DNA from: UBA4465 sp002292365
GTDB taxonomy: Bacteria; Bacteroidota; Bacteroidia; Cytophagales; Cyclobacteriaceae
Length of the DNA stretch: 64,000 bases
Assembly: GCA_943788615.1 (NCBI GenBank)
Contig: CALSQY010000001.1
Location: 1-64,000, forward strand
Direction: 5' to 3'
Under the pieces are notes generated by a model, which saw only the letters and a list, made by a program, of their open reading frames with translations, was not told where the DNA came from and made no database searches. Below, one piece after another: positions 46,658 to 56,200 of the stretch (within the stretch, counting starts at the first letter, position 1; each line of letters opens with the position of its first letter). The translations under genes and the position numbers were made by a program.

Positions 46658-46796
46658 CTAAAATTGGGGTTAATTACTAACCTAAAGATAGTCCTATTTT
46701 GGTCTCACAGGTTAGACATCCAGATCAAATTAAAACCATCAGTGTTCTGCGAAATTAAGAAATGCCTGCCTAAGAAAGAAATTCATAGCCTCTATC

Positions 46797-47441
46797 TCAT
46801 ACCGCTGAATGAGCATAATGCCTACAAAAATTGGTAAGAGGACAAATTTGACATTTCGGTTTTCGAGCCAAACAAGTATATCTCCCATGTAGAATCAACC
46901 AATGATGGGCTCTATGAATATAATCATCAGGTATCTGTTTGACCAACTGTCGCTCTACCTCTAAGGGTGTTTTGGCCTTAAGAGTAACCAAACCCAAGCG
47001 CTTAGAGACGCGGAAAACATGGGTATCAACAGCCATTGCAGGCTGTTGGTCTAGAACAGATACAATCACGTTGGCTGTTTTTCTCCCAACCCCTGGCATC
47101 CGCAGTAAATCTTCAATCCTTAAAGGAATCACCTCTCCAAAATCCGACACCAACATATTACTAAGACCTAGTAAGTGTTTGGTTTTATTACTAGGATAAG
47201 AAATACTACGGATATAAGGGAAAAGTTCATCGAAATTTGAAGCCGCCATAGCAGAAGCAGTTGGGAATTCTTTAAATAGACTTTCTGTCACAATATTTAC
47301 TCGCTTATCCGTACATTGAGCACTCAATACCACAGCAACCAATAATTCAAAGGGATTTTTATATTTGAGCTCTGTCTCTGCCTCTGGCTGATTTTGAGAA
47401 AAATAAGAGATAAAAAATTGATGCCTTTCTTTCCTAGTCAT
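46797..47441 (-). CDS. nth: Endonuclease III
   Basis: 214-aa base-excision glycosylase/AP lyase for oxidised pyrimidines. The helix-hairpin-helix is in LLRMPGVGRKTANVIV, which also carries the catalytic Lys; the catalytic Asp is in AVDTHVFRVSKRLG. The iron-sulfur cluster Cys spacing (C-x6-C-x2-C-x5-C) is complete in CLARKPKCQICPLTNFC near the end. The frame is open from 47471 (TTG), but ATG 47441 (MTRKERHQFF) fits better. It is 17 nt after the 77-aa ORF. Confidence 0.93.
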   Translation of the reverse strand: MTRKERHQFFISYFSQNQPEAETELKYKNPFELLVAVVLSAQCTDKRVNIVTESLFKEFPTASAMAASNFDELFPYIRSISYPSNKTKHLLGLSNMLVSDFGEVIPLRIEDLLRMPGVGRKTANVIVSVLDQQPAMAVDTHVFRVSKRLGLVTLKAKTPLEVERQLVKQIPDDYIHRAHHWLILHGRYTCLARKPKCQICPLTNFCRHYAHSAV

Positions 47442-47488
47442 CCTTAAAATACTCGAGTTTACACTCCTCAAAAGAGTCCTTAGAGAAA

Positions 47489-47722
47489 TTAAGCTGACTC
47501 AAATTTCTGTTTTCTGCAATATGACAAAAAATTTTCAATAGACAAATTATTAGGTGTAAGCCTCAGCTGATCTAATTTTAATCTCAATGATTCAAATTCC
47601 AACAATACTTCATTGAACGTATCATCTCTATTTCTGACGAAATGTATTTGTCCCTTTAATTGACTAGATGCCTCTTGATAAATATATTTTAATACATCAT
47701 TTATTGTAAAGTTTGGGTTCAT
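47489..47722 (-). CDS. 77-aa hypothetical protein overlapping the sigma factor gene
   Basis: Small acidic-to-neutral helical protein (MNPNFTINDVLKYIYQEAS...FESLRLKLDQLRLTPNN...) with no signal peptide or membrane segment. The ATG lies 26 nt before the sigma stop in another frame, so it is translated by coupling. It could bind the sigma factor, but it is not one of the classical membrane anti-sigma proteins. I recall small ORFs of this size between sigma and nth in related genomes, but I cannot verify that here. Confidence 0.65.
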   Translation of the reverse strand: MNPNFTINDVLKYIYQEASSQLKGQIHFVRNRDDTFNEVLLEFESLRLKLDQLRLTPNNLSIENFLSYCRKQKFESA

Positions 47723-48296
47723 AGGCGATAGTTTTTTGCTTGAATTTTTTTCTTAGGTTGATCAAAGCATACCTCATTCTTCCCAGCGCAGTATTTATAC
47801 TGACATCCGTAGCAACGGCAATTTCTTGGAAGCTCATTTGCATGTAATGTCGCATAACCAATACCTCTCGCTGTAAATCCGGAAGTTCCTTAATATGTAC
47901 TTTAAGTAACTCTTGAGTATCTTGCTTAATTTGTATCTCTTCAACCGAAGTCTCTGAAAATGCCAGCGTATTGAAAATGTCGCTCCCATCTTCAGTAACA
48001 ATTAAAGGGGATCTCTTGGTCTTTCTGAATTGATCGATAGCCATATTGTGCGCAATTCTCAAAATCCATGGAAGAAACTTTCCCTCGTCATTATAACGAC
48101 CGGATTTGATCATTGTAATTGCTTTTACAAATACCTCTTGCAATATATCTTCTGCGAGGTAACTATTTTTAACTATTAAATAGATGGTGGTATAGACCTT
48201 GTCTTTATGACGGTTCAGCAACATACTGAAGGCCTGTTCGTCACCTTTGGCATAATGAAGCAGCAAGTAGCTGTCACTCATTTCTACATTTTTCAT
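47697..48296 (-). CDS. RNA polymerase sigma factor, ECF (sigma-70 family)
   Basis: 199-aa alternative sigma factor. Region 2 (about 10-80) includes LAEDILQEVFVKAI and GKFLPWILRIAHNMAIDQFRK. Region 4 (about 125-180) includes LPDLQREVLVMRHYMQMSFQEIA and then the helix-turn-helix NTALGRMRYALINLRKKF. There is no region 3. ATG 48296 (MKNVEMSDSYLLLHYAKG) replaces an upstream TTG. It has its own promoter-like sequence, back to back with uvrA. Confidence 0.9.
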   Translation of the reverse strand: MKNVEMSDSYLLLHYAKGDEQAFSMLLNRHKDKVYTTIYLIVKNSYLAEDILQEVFVKAITMIKSGRYNDEGKFLPWILRIAHNMAIDQFRKTKRSPLIVTEDGSDIFNTLAFSETSVEEIQIKQDTQELLKVHIKELPDLQREVLVMRHYMQMSFQEIAVATDVSINTALGRMRYALINLRKKFKQKTIAYEPKLYNK

Positions 48297-48374
48297 TATA
48301 ATCAACTATTAGTGAACGTAGAACTCTATACCAAATTGTGTCGTTTTTGTGAATAAAAAATTTAATTACTTCTG

Positions 48375-48405
48375 CAAGTATATAGAATTTTAGTTTGCTA
48401 CCAAA
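48375..48405 (-). promoter_or_regulatory. Candidate promoter of the sigma factor gene
   Basis: The minus strand shows TTTG (48405-48402), a 19-bp spacer and TATACTTG (48382-48375), one base off TAnnTTTG. It gives a leader of about 70 nt. It overlaps the uvrA promoter candidate on the other strand, so initiation in one direction may compete with the other. Confidence 0.45.
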
Positions 48406-48429
48406 TACCAAGTACAATATCTATTTTTG
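48394..48429 (+). promoter_or_regulatory. Candidate promoter of uvrA
   Basis: TTTG at 48394-48397 and an exact TATTTTTG at 48422-48429 are separated by 24 bp, slightly wide, with the -7 box 41 nt ahead of the uvrA ATG. No SOS-like operator was recognised. Confidence 0.4.
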
Positions 48430-48470
48430 CAATCAGATTATTTTATTTGGGCATAGCCCACCACAAACAA

Positions 48471-51269
48471 ATGCCAATAGAACAAAAATTAGAACTTCTC
48501 GACGCCAACAAATACATTATTATCAAAGGAGCACGTGTCAATAATTTAAAAAATATCGACATTGCTATTCCACGAAATAAAATGGTCGTCATTACCGGAC
48601 TTTCCGGATCTGGAAAATCAAGTCTGGCTTTTGATACACTTTTCGCGGAGGGTCAGCGGAAATATGTTGAAAGTTTGAGCGCTTATGCTCGCCAATTTCT
48701 GGGCCGCATGGAGAAGCCTGAGGTAGATTATATCAAAGGCATATCTCCAGCCATCGCTATTGAACAAAAAGTAAATACGCGCAATCCAAGATCTACGGTA
48801 GGTACGACGACCGAAATCTATGATTATCTTAAACTTTTGTATGCCCGAATAGGAAAGACCCTCTCTCCTAAATCAGGGAATGAAGTAAAAAAAGATACGG
48901 TAACTGATGTGGTAGATTATATCTTATCTCAACCTGAAGACCTGAAAATAATCATTTCGGCACCTCTGAATGTCCATAAAAAAAGAACCTTAGAGGATGA
49001 ATTAAAGATATTACTCAGCAAAGGTTATACCCGGATTATTTGTGATCAAAAAATGTTGTTCATTGAAGACTTGGACATTAAAAAAATAAAAAATAAATCT
49101 TTAGATATATTAATAGATCGCACTGTTATTAGAAAAGATGAAGAAGCTATATTCAGGCTCAGCGACTCAATTCAAACGGCTTTCTTTGAAGGGGAGGGGA
49201 TTTGTAATATCGAAGTTTTAGGCGCAAAAAAAGTAAAATTTTCTAATCGACTAGAACTGGACGGAATTTCATTTGAAGTCCCTACCGTTAACTTATTTAG
49301 TTTCAATAATCCTTATGGTGCCTGCCGTAAATGTGAAGGATTTGGAATGATTTTGGGCATCGATCCAGAGCGGGTAATTCCTGACAACAATCTGTCTGTT
49401 TTTGAAAATGCCTTAGTTCCTTGGCGTGGTGAAACCATGAGGAAATGGGTTGAACCCTTACTTAAACACGCTATTAAGTTTGATTTTCCCATTCATAGAC
49501 CCGTCAGTGAATTAACCCCAGCACAATATCAGTTGTTGTGGGATGGCAATGAATACTTCGAAGGGTTACATGCCTTTTTCTCCTTTTTAACATCAAAAAC
49601 TCATAAAATTCAATACCGAGTGATGCTTTCTCGTTACCGAGGAAAAACGAGATGCCCGGATTGCAAGGGCACCCGCATAAGGAAAGATGCTCATTATGTG
49701 AAAATAGGAGGTACTTCCATCGCTGAAATGGTATTGATTCCTGTTGCTGATTTGATCCCCAAGCTACGTGAAATCAATTTATCTGACCACGATACCAAAA
49801 TCAGTCAACGGTTACTTACCGAAATATTGAGTAGGCTCAGCTATCTTGAACAAGTGGGCTTAGGTTACCTCACCCTCAATAGACTTACCTCAAGCCTCTC
49901 GGGAGGAGAATTTCAACGGATCAAACTTTCCACTTCACTGGGAAGTTCCTTGGTTGGGTCAATGTATATCCTTGACGAGCCAAGCATTGGACTGCATCCT
50001 AGAGATACGGATAAATTGATAGAAGTGCTGAACAGTTTAAAGCATCTTGGAAATACCATAATTGTGGTAGAACACGAGGAAAAAATAATGTTGGCGGCAG
50101 ATCAGATTATTGATATCGGGCCCGGTGCAGGAAGTCATGGAGGAAATCTTATTTTTCAAGGTCACTTTAGGGACGCCGCAACACACCAAGAACCTTCTTT
50201 AACCTTAGATTATTTGCTTCAAAGAGAGCAAATTGCTCTTCCAAGCTTAAAAAGGGGCTGGAATCAATCTATCCTCATTAAGAAAGCCAAAGAAAATAAC
50301 CTTAAGAATATTGATGTAGAAATTCCCCTTGGGGTAATGACAGTCGTCACAGGTGTGAGTGGTTCAGGGAAATCAACGTTAATTAAAAAAATCCTTTATC
50401 CCTCCCTTGGAAAAATCCTGGGCTTAAGTACTGAGGCTACGGGAAAATTTGACAAATTGGATGGAGATTATCAAAAAGTAAGTCACATCGAGTTTGTAGA
50501 TCAAAACCCCATTGGTAAAAGCTCAAGATCCAATCCCGTCACTTATGTGAAAGCCTATGATCATATTCGTCAACTCTTTTCTGAGCAACCCATCGCTATA
50601 AAACACAGATTCAAGCCTGCTTTCTTTTCATTTAATGTGACAGGTGGCCGGTGTGATAATTGCGAAGGAGAGGGTACCGTAAAAATTGAAATGCAATTCA
50701 TGGCAGACCTGCATTTAACCTGTGAAAAATGTAAAGGTCAAAGGTTTAAAAAAGAAATTCTCGAAGTCCGTTACCAACAAAAAAACATCCATGAGATTTT
50801 AAACTTAACGGTATCAGAAGCCCTGATTTTCTTCTCAGATAGAAAAAACATCTATAATAAAATTAGACCTTTGGATGATGTGGGCCTAGGTTATGTAAAA
50901 CTGGGTCAATCCTCTAGCTCCCTAAGTGGGGGAGAGGCCCAGCGGGTTAAGCTAGCCTCTTTCCTAAGTAAAAAGGGGGGCAATAAAAACGACCACACTT
51001 TGTTTTTATTTGATGAACCCACCACCGGATTGCATTTTCACGACATCAAAAAATTACTTGACTCAATCAATGCTTTAATAGACGAAAAAAATACAGCAGT
51101 CATCATAGAGCACAACATGGAAGTCATTAAAAATGCAGATTGGATCATTGATCTAGGACCCGAAGGTGGTGCGAATGGAGGATTTATTAACTTTGCAGGG
51201 CTTCCTGAAGATTTGGTTAAATTGAGAAGTCAAAATCATACCGCCCACTACCTAAAAGAAAAACTATAA
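48471..51269 (+). CDS. uvrA: Excinuclease ABC subunit A
   Basis: 932-aa ABC ATPase that finds bulky DNA damage with UvrB. Two ATPase halves: Walker A GLSGSGKSS near 38-46 and GVSGSGKST near 635-643, with signature motifs LSGGEFQRIKLSTSLGS and LSGGEAQRVKLASFL. The zinc-binding Cys pairs are present in CRKCEGFG, CPDCKGTR, CDNCEGEG and CEKCKGQR. The frame is open from TTG 48447, but the family start follows ATG 48471. tpiA begins 3 nt after its stop. Confidence 0.95.
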   Translation: MPIEQKLELLDANKYIIIKGARVNNLKNIDIAIPRNKMVVITGLSGSGKSSLAFDTLFAEGQRKYVESLSAYARQFLGRMEKPEVDYIKGISPAIAIEQKVNTRNPRSTVGTTTEIYDYLKLLYARIGKTLSPKSGNEVKKDTVTDVVDYILSQPEDLKIIISAPLNVHKKRTLEDELKILLSKGYTRIICDQKMLFIEDLDIKKIKNKSLDILIDRTVIRKDEEAIFRLSDSIQTAFFEGEGICNIEVLGAKKVKFSNRLELDGISFEVPTVNLFSFNNPYGACRKCEGFGMILGIDPERVIPDNNLSVFENALVPWRGETMRKWVEPLLKHAIKFDFPIHRPVSELTPAQYQLLWDGNEYFEGLHAFFSFLTSKTHKIQYRVMLSRYRGKTRCPDCKGTRIRKDAHYVKIGGTSIAEMVLIPVADLIPKLREINLSDHDTKISQRLLTEILSRLSYLEQVGLGYLTLNRLTSSLSGGEFQRIKLSTSLGSSLVGSMYILDEPSIGLHPRDTDKLIEVLNSLKHLGNTIIVVEHEEKIMLAADQIIDIGPGAGSHGGNLIFQGHFRDAATHQEPSLTLDYLLQREQIALPSLKRGWNQSILIKKAKENNLKNIDVEIPLGVMTVVTGVSGSGKSTLIKKILYPSLGKILGLSTEATGKFDKLDGDYQKVSHIEFVDQNPIGKSSRSNPVTYVKAYDHIRQLFSEQPIAIKHRFKPAFFSFNVTGGRCDNCEGEGTVKIEMQFMADLHLTCEKCKGQRFKKEILEVRYQQKNIHEILNLTVSEALIFFSDRKNIYNKIRPLDDVGLGYVKLGQSSSSLSGGEAQRVKLASFLSKKGGNKNDHTLFLFDEPTTGLHFHDIKKLLDSINALIDEKNTAVIIEHNMEVIKNADWIIDLGPEGGANGGFINFAGLPEDLVKLRSQNHTAHYLKEKL

Positions 51270-51272
51270 AAC

Positions 51273-52034
51273 ATGAGAAAAAAAATTGCTGCTGGAAACT
51301 GGAAAATGAATACCACCATCGATGAAGGATTGAAGCTTGCTTCCAAAGTGGTTCATATGGCCAAAGATGAATCATTGTCAGAGACGACCATTATTTTGTC
51401 GGTTCCTTACACACACATAGAAAGTATAAAAAAAACAATAGGCAATACAACAAATGTATTCATTGCCGCACAGAATTGCCATCAAGAATTATCAGGGGCT
51501 TACACTGGCGAAATTTCTGCTGCCATGCTCCAAAACTTAGGTGTAGATTGTGTAGTGTTAGGCCACAGTGAAAGGAGAGAATATTACAAAGAAACCTATG
51601 CTGAACTCGAGGCTAAAACTCAAATCGTACTGAAACATCAAATGACTCCCATTTTTTGTTGTGGAGAAAAGCTAGCAACGAGAGAAGAAAATACTCATTT
51701 CGATCTTGTGAAAAAACAATTATCTTTAAGCTTATTTGAACTTAATGCTGCTGAATTCGCTAAGGTCATCATTGCCTACGAACCCGTCTGGGCCATAGGA
51801 ACAGGTGTTACCGCGTCAGATGAGCAGGCACAAGAAATGCATCATTTTATTCGCCATACCATCGCAAAAAATTACAGTGACAGCATTGCCAAACAGATAC
51901 CCATATTATATGGAGGAAGTGTCAAGCCAGCCAATGCCCAAACACTTTTTTCATGCCCTGATGTTGATGGTGGCTTGATAGGTGGTGCAAGTATGGATGC
52001 GCAAGGATTTATTGATATCGCCAAGTCATTCTAA
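51273..52034 (+). CDS. tpiA: Triosephosphate isomerase
   Basis: 253-aa glycolytic TIM barrel interconverting dihydroxyacetone phosphate and glyceraldehyde 3-phosphate. The active-site pieces are intact: Lys in NWKMN (11-15), His in LGHSERREYYKE (about 97-108), Glu in AYEPVWAIGTG (about 168-178) and the phosphate-binding LYGGSVKPAN. The length is normal. It is translated with uvrA upstream and DUF6150 and prmA downstream, an operon of unrelated roles. Confidence 0.96.
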   Translation: MRKKIAAGNWKMNTTIDEGLKLASKVVHMAKDESLSETTIILSVPYTHIESIKKTIGNTTNVFIAAQNCHQELSGAYTGEISAAMLQNLGVDCVVLGHSERREYYKETYAELEAKTQIVLKHQMTPIFCCGEKLATREENTHFDLVKKQLSLSLFELNAAEFAKVIIAYEPVWAIGTGVTASDEQAQEMHHFIRHTIAKNYSDSIAKQIPILYGGSVKPANAQTLFSCPDVDGGLIGGASMDAQGFIDIAKSF

Positions 52035-52035
52035 A

Positions 52036-52356
52036 ATGTGGCTCCTTATTGTTACATTTCATCTCTTTTTTACCCCCAGTCAAGCTTTGATATGTCAAGC
52101 CTATGGGAGTGTGTATGAAGTAGAGAAAGCCTATCTAGCAGATTTAATTGTTTATAAAGAATTATCAGAGTCCGCTGCCGACATCGTCGTTTACGAACAA
52201 CAAAATCGTCTTTACGCAGATAAGCCAGGGATGTGGTATTTTGAAGAAAAAAAAGATTTTGCCCGATTTAAAATTTACTTTACCCATAAAAAAAGTGAGG
52301 CTGATTTTATTATCTATTTTACAGAATTCGAATCTTTTGCAGGCTGCTCAAGATGA
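52036..52356 (+). CDS. DUF6150-family small secreted protein
   Basis: 106-aa protein with an N-terminal signal sequence (MWLLIVTFHLFFTPSQA, about 1-18) and a mature start LICQAYGSVYEVEKAYLADL. It contains SAADIVVYEQQNRLYADKPGMWY and ends SFAGCSR, the pattern of the Bacteroidota DUF6150 family; two Cys (one in ICQAYG, one near the end) could form a disulfide. Function unknown. One base separates it from tpiA and it overlaps prmA by 4 nt, so an upstream in-frame ATG at 51982, inside tpiA, was rejected. Confidence 0.75.
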   Translation: MWLLIVTFHLFFTPSQALICQAYGSVYEVEKAYLADLIVYKELSESAADIVVYEQQNRLYADKPGMWYFEEKKDFARFKIYFTHKKSEADFIIYFTEFESFAGCSR

Positions 52357-53183
52357 ATTTTAAAGGTGTCCATTTTACTTGTGACCCCCACTTAAGTGAC
52401 CTATTGATTGCCGAATTATCAATGTTGAGCTATGATTCATTTGAGGAACATCAAATGGGTTTTAGTGCCTATTGTGAAGTACTAAATTTTAACCAATCCC
52501 TCCTCGATAACCTTGTAAAGAAGTATCAACTATTGGGAACCATCTCCTACAAACTCGAAGCTGTCGCACGAATCAATTGGAATAGAGAATGGGAAAAAAA
52601 TTATGCCGCCGTTGTAATCGCTGATAAAATCATGGTTCGTGCTATTTTTCATGAACCCCAAGATCATTTCAAGCATCAGATTGTAATTCATCCGAAAATG
52701 TCTTTCGGCACTGGACATCATACCACCACATCATTAATACTTGAGGAACAATTATCCATTGATCATTACCAAAAAAAAATTTATGACTTTGGTACTGGAA
52801 CCGGAGTCTTATCCATTTTGGCTCACCAACTAGGTGCCACACACATAGTCGCGACGGACGTTGATGATTGGTGTATTGAAAATGCTCAAGAAAACTTTAA
52901 CTTGAACGATTGTCCGGGCCAAGTATTGAAAGGAGTGATTCGAGATTTAAGCCTAAAGGACCAAGCAGATATTATCATTGCCAACATCAATAAAAACGTC
53001 CTCTTGAATGAGATGCCTGAATATGCTCGTCTGCTTGCCTTAAATGGAGTTTTAATTTTAAGTGGTTTTTATGAAAATGATGCACCTAAAATTTATGCCC
53101 ATGCCGAAAAACTGGGGCTTAAACGAATACACCAAAAATGCTTGAGCCTTTGGACGGTAATCGTTTTAAGCAAAAGAATATGA
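52353..53183 (+). CDS. prmA: Ribosomal protein L11 methyltransferase
   Basis: 276-aa SAM-dependent enzyme trimethylating L11 lysines. The N-terminal substrate-recognition part (about 1-90) includes NWNREWEKNYAAVVIADKIMVRA. The motif HPKMSFGTGHHTTT lies near 112-125, SAM-binding DFGTGTGVLSI near 143-153 and IIANINKNVLL near 207-217, all typical of PrmA. It overlaps DUF6150 by 4 nt (ATGA). Confidence 0.93.
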   Translation: MNFKGVHFTCDPHLSDLLIAELSMLSYDSFEEHQMGFSAYCEVLNFNQSLLDNLVKKYQLLGTISYKLEAVARINWNREWEKNYAAVVIADKIMVRAIFHEPQDHFKHQIVIHPKMSFGTGHHTTTSLILEEQLSIDHYQKKIYDFGTGTGVLSILAHQLGATHIVATDVDDWCIENAQENFNLNDCPGQVLKGVIRDLSLKDQADIIIANINKNVLLNEMPEYARLLALNGVLILSGFYENDAPKIYAHAEKLGLKRIHQKCLSLWTVIVLSKRI

Positions 53184-53214
53184 TTATCGTGGGTGGTTTA
53201 TTTAGATTTAAGTT

Positions 53215-56200
53215 ATGAAAAACATCTTTTCTGCTTTTTTACTCTTCTTTTTTACTTGGCAGTTGTCAGCACAAAGTTTCTCAAATGATTCTGAAACTTT
53301 TAAACAACAAGTTCTGCAATTTCTCAAAATCACAAATACTCAAAAATCATTAAAAATTGTAACCTCCTTTGACGAGTCATGGCGCGAACAATTTAATCAA
53401 GGGCAAAAAGAGAAACTCATTGCTATTGTAAAAAAAATGGAAGAAAAGCGCTTTAGTAGGGCCAATTACATCTTATTATTTGAATTAATTACCAGCCTAC
53501 CTTTGGTACAAAAAATCCCTAATAAGCAAATTGATGCAATTTTAGCTATCTCATTTTCTTCCTTAGAAACGCTTAGCAAACAGGAGTATACTCATTTTCA
53601 AAAGGGACTTAATGAATTTATTGATAGTCAAAATCTTTATAAGAGTAAATTTTTCATCTCTAAAACCCTGAATCCAATATATTCCTTTGATTTCCTAGAA
53701 GAGATCCCAACGCTCAGTGTAGATCAGCTTCTAGAAACTTCTCAAAAAATGGATCTCACCGAAAATGATGACTGGTCAAGTGATGACGAGAGTTGGGATA
53801 ATGATACAAATGATGATTGGCCAAGTGATAACGAGAGTTGGGATAATGATACAAATGATGATTGGCCAAGTGACAACGAGAGTTGGGACAATGATACAGG
53901 AAATAACTCGATACAAATCAATAGTAATACTACCACAGTAAGGGCAGCAACCTACAGTTCTGAAATAGATTATGTTGCCTTACAAAAAGCCAAATACCGC
54001 CCTGCGGTCATCTCCGGGCCCTACCTTCATTTAGATCAGGCATCACTGATACTTTCCTCCCCTTTTGATTCTTTAAAAATTAACAATGTAATAGGAAATC
54101 ATGTCTTCAAAGATCGCCTATTTTCAGGGTCTTCAGCGACTATAGATTGGCCAGAAAAATATAAAAAAATGATCGGTGCTCAAGTTAAGCTGGGAGACTT
54201 TAATTTTCGAGTAGATCGAGGTGACTTTTGGACGCCTAATGCGACACTGATCTTTCCTGATCTTTTCACTGATTCCATATCGGGAATATTCAAGTACAAA
54301 TACAAAAAAAGTATTCAACAAAATACAGAAAATTTCCCTGAATTTACCTCATATGAAAACAATATAAAACTCCCATTTTTTGAAGGGAAAGTTCAATATA
54401 CAGGTGGTATTCAAATTAAAGGAAATCAGTTGATTGGAACAGCAATCAATAAGGCCCTTGGTGAGTTAATTATTCTTGATGGAAATGGTAGAAAAGCCAT
54501 CATAAAGTCAGAAAAATTTGATTTTAAAGATTCTGTCATCTTAGCCCATAATGGGGAAATTTCAATTATTGTAAATTCAGATTCACTTTTTCATCCAGGT
54601 ATCAACATGCGTTATGATGGCAGAGAAAACCACCTGACCGTTTGGCGAGAAAAAAAATATGACGTCACTCCTTTTTATGATTCATATCACGAAATACTGA
54701 TAAGTACTGACCAATTAATATGGCCAATGAATTATGACTCTATTAATTTTAAAATGGCTAATGGTGCCGGACTTTTACCCACAACTTTTGAATCTTCTGA
54801 CTTTTTTAACTTAAATCGGTATCACGGTCTTAATGGGCCGTATAACTTCCATCCTATCGGTCTTTCAGTCTTTTATGCTCGAAAATATGGGATGACAGAG
54901 TTCAATGAACTCGATCTGTGTAATGAATATAATCTCGATATTCGTCTCGTTAAAGGTGCTATGAAAATATTGAGTATATACGGATTTGCTAATTATAATT
55001 TCAGAACAGGTCATGTGAAATTATTACCGCGGGCTTTCTTATATTATCAAGCTGCTGCAAAAAAAAGAGACTTTGATAACGTTTTTGTTTCATCTAAAGT
55101 GGCCACAGGATTCAATGCTTCACTCAATCTAGACTCCATGTATTTAAATATAAATGGCATTAAAAAGTTTTGGGTAACTGCGGATTACAAAGGCTCTATT
55201 ACACCCGAAAATGGAAAAATTTCAATGAGAGAAAATCGTGAAATCATTTTCAATGGTGGGGTTACTTTAGGCCAATTTGATTATCAAGGCCAAAAATTTC
55301 AATTTGATTATAACAATTTTCTCATAAACTTGAACCAAATTGATTCTGTTGATTTAAGATTGTCTAACTCCGATGGCTCTTACGGCGAACTTACAAATCA
55401 CATTGAGCAAACGAGCGGAATCGTATATTTAAATATGCCGAGTAATCGATCTGGACGAAATGAAAGCGATAAATATCCTTACTTTGTCTCCAACACCAAT
55501 GGGTTAGTCTTTTTCAACCAGCCTGAAATTCTCAACGGCGCTTATGATTCATCAATTGTATTCATAGTAAGACCTAAGAAGTTTGATGATATTGACAGTG
55601 ATAGTACTGAAAATTTAATTTTTCCAGGTTCTTTTAACTCCGGAGGAATTTTTCCTGTTTTCGAAGATTCATTGATCATTATGGAAGATCAATCCCTAGG
55701 ATTTAATCATGAAATTCCAAAAGAAGGTTACAATCTATACGGAACACCCGCCAAAACTTATGAAACCATCAGGTTAAGTAATAATGGGATTCGAGGAACT
55801 GGAAAAATTGATTTTATTCACAGCCACCTTTTTTCTGATGATTTTATTTATTATTCCGATTCTGTAACTACTGATGGATACAAAGGCTATATTGATCCCG
55901 GTCAGGTAAAGTCTTTGAACTTCCCTCAAGCTGATCTTGGAAATTTTAGAATGAGTTGGTATCCCAGAAAAGATAGTATGTATTTAATTACCATTGGTGA
56001 GCCCTTTAATTTTTATACGAAATCTGCCCAATTAGAAGGTACAGTTAATCTTACCCAATCAGGTGTATACGGTGCTGGTCGCTTTTTTACACGTGGTTCA
56101 ATTACGGAATCTAAACAAATGGCATTCGAAGAAAAAAAATTTGAGGCAAGGAATAGCAAATTTCAAATTCTTTCAGACCAAATTGATCAGCCTGCAATGG

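Noticed and set aside
46677..46715. CTAACCT and AGGTTAG inverted pair upstream of the 725-aa gene
   Set aside because: Only 7 bp with a 25-nt loop and no T run; too weak for a terminator and no known operator match.
51982..52035. Longer start of the DUF6150 gene inside tpiA
   Set aside because: The extra residues precede the signal peptide and lie fully in tpiA coding sequence.
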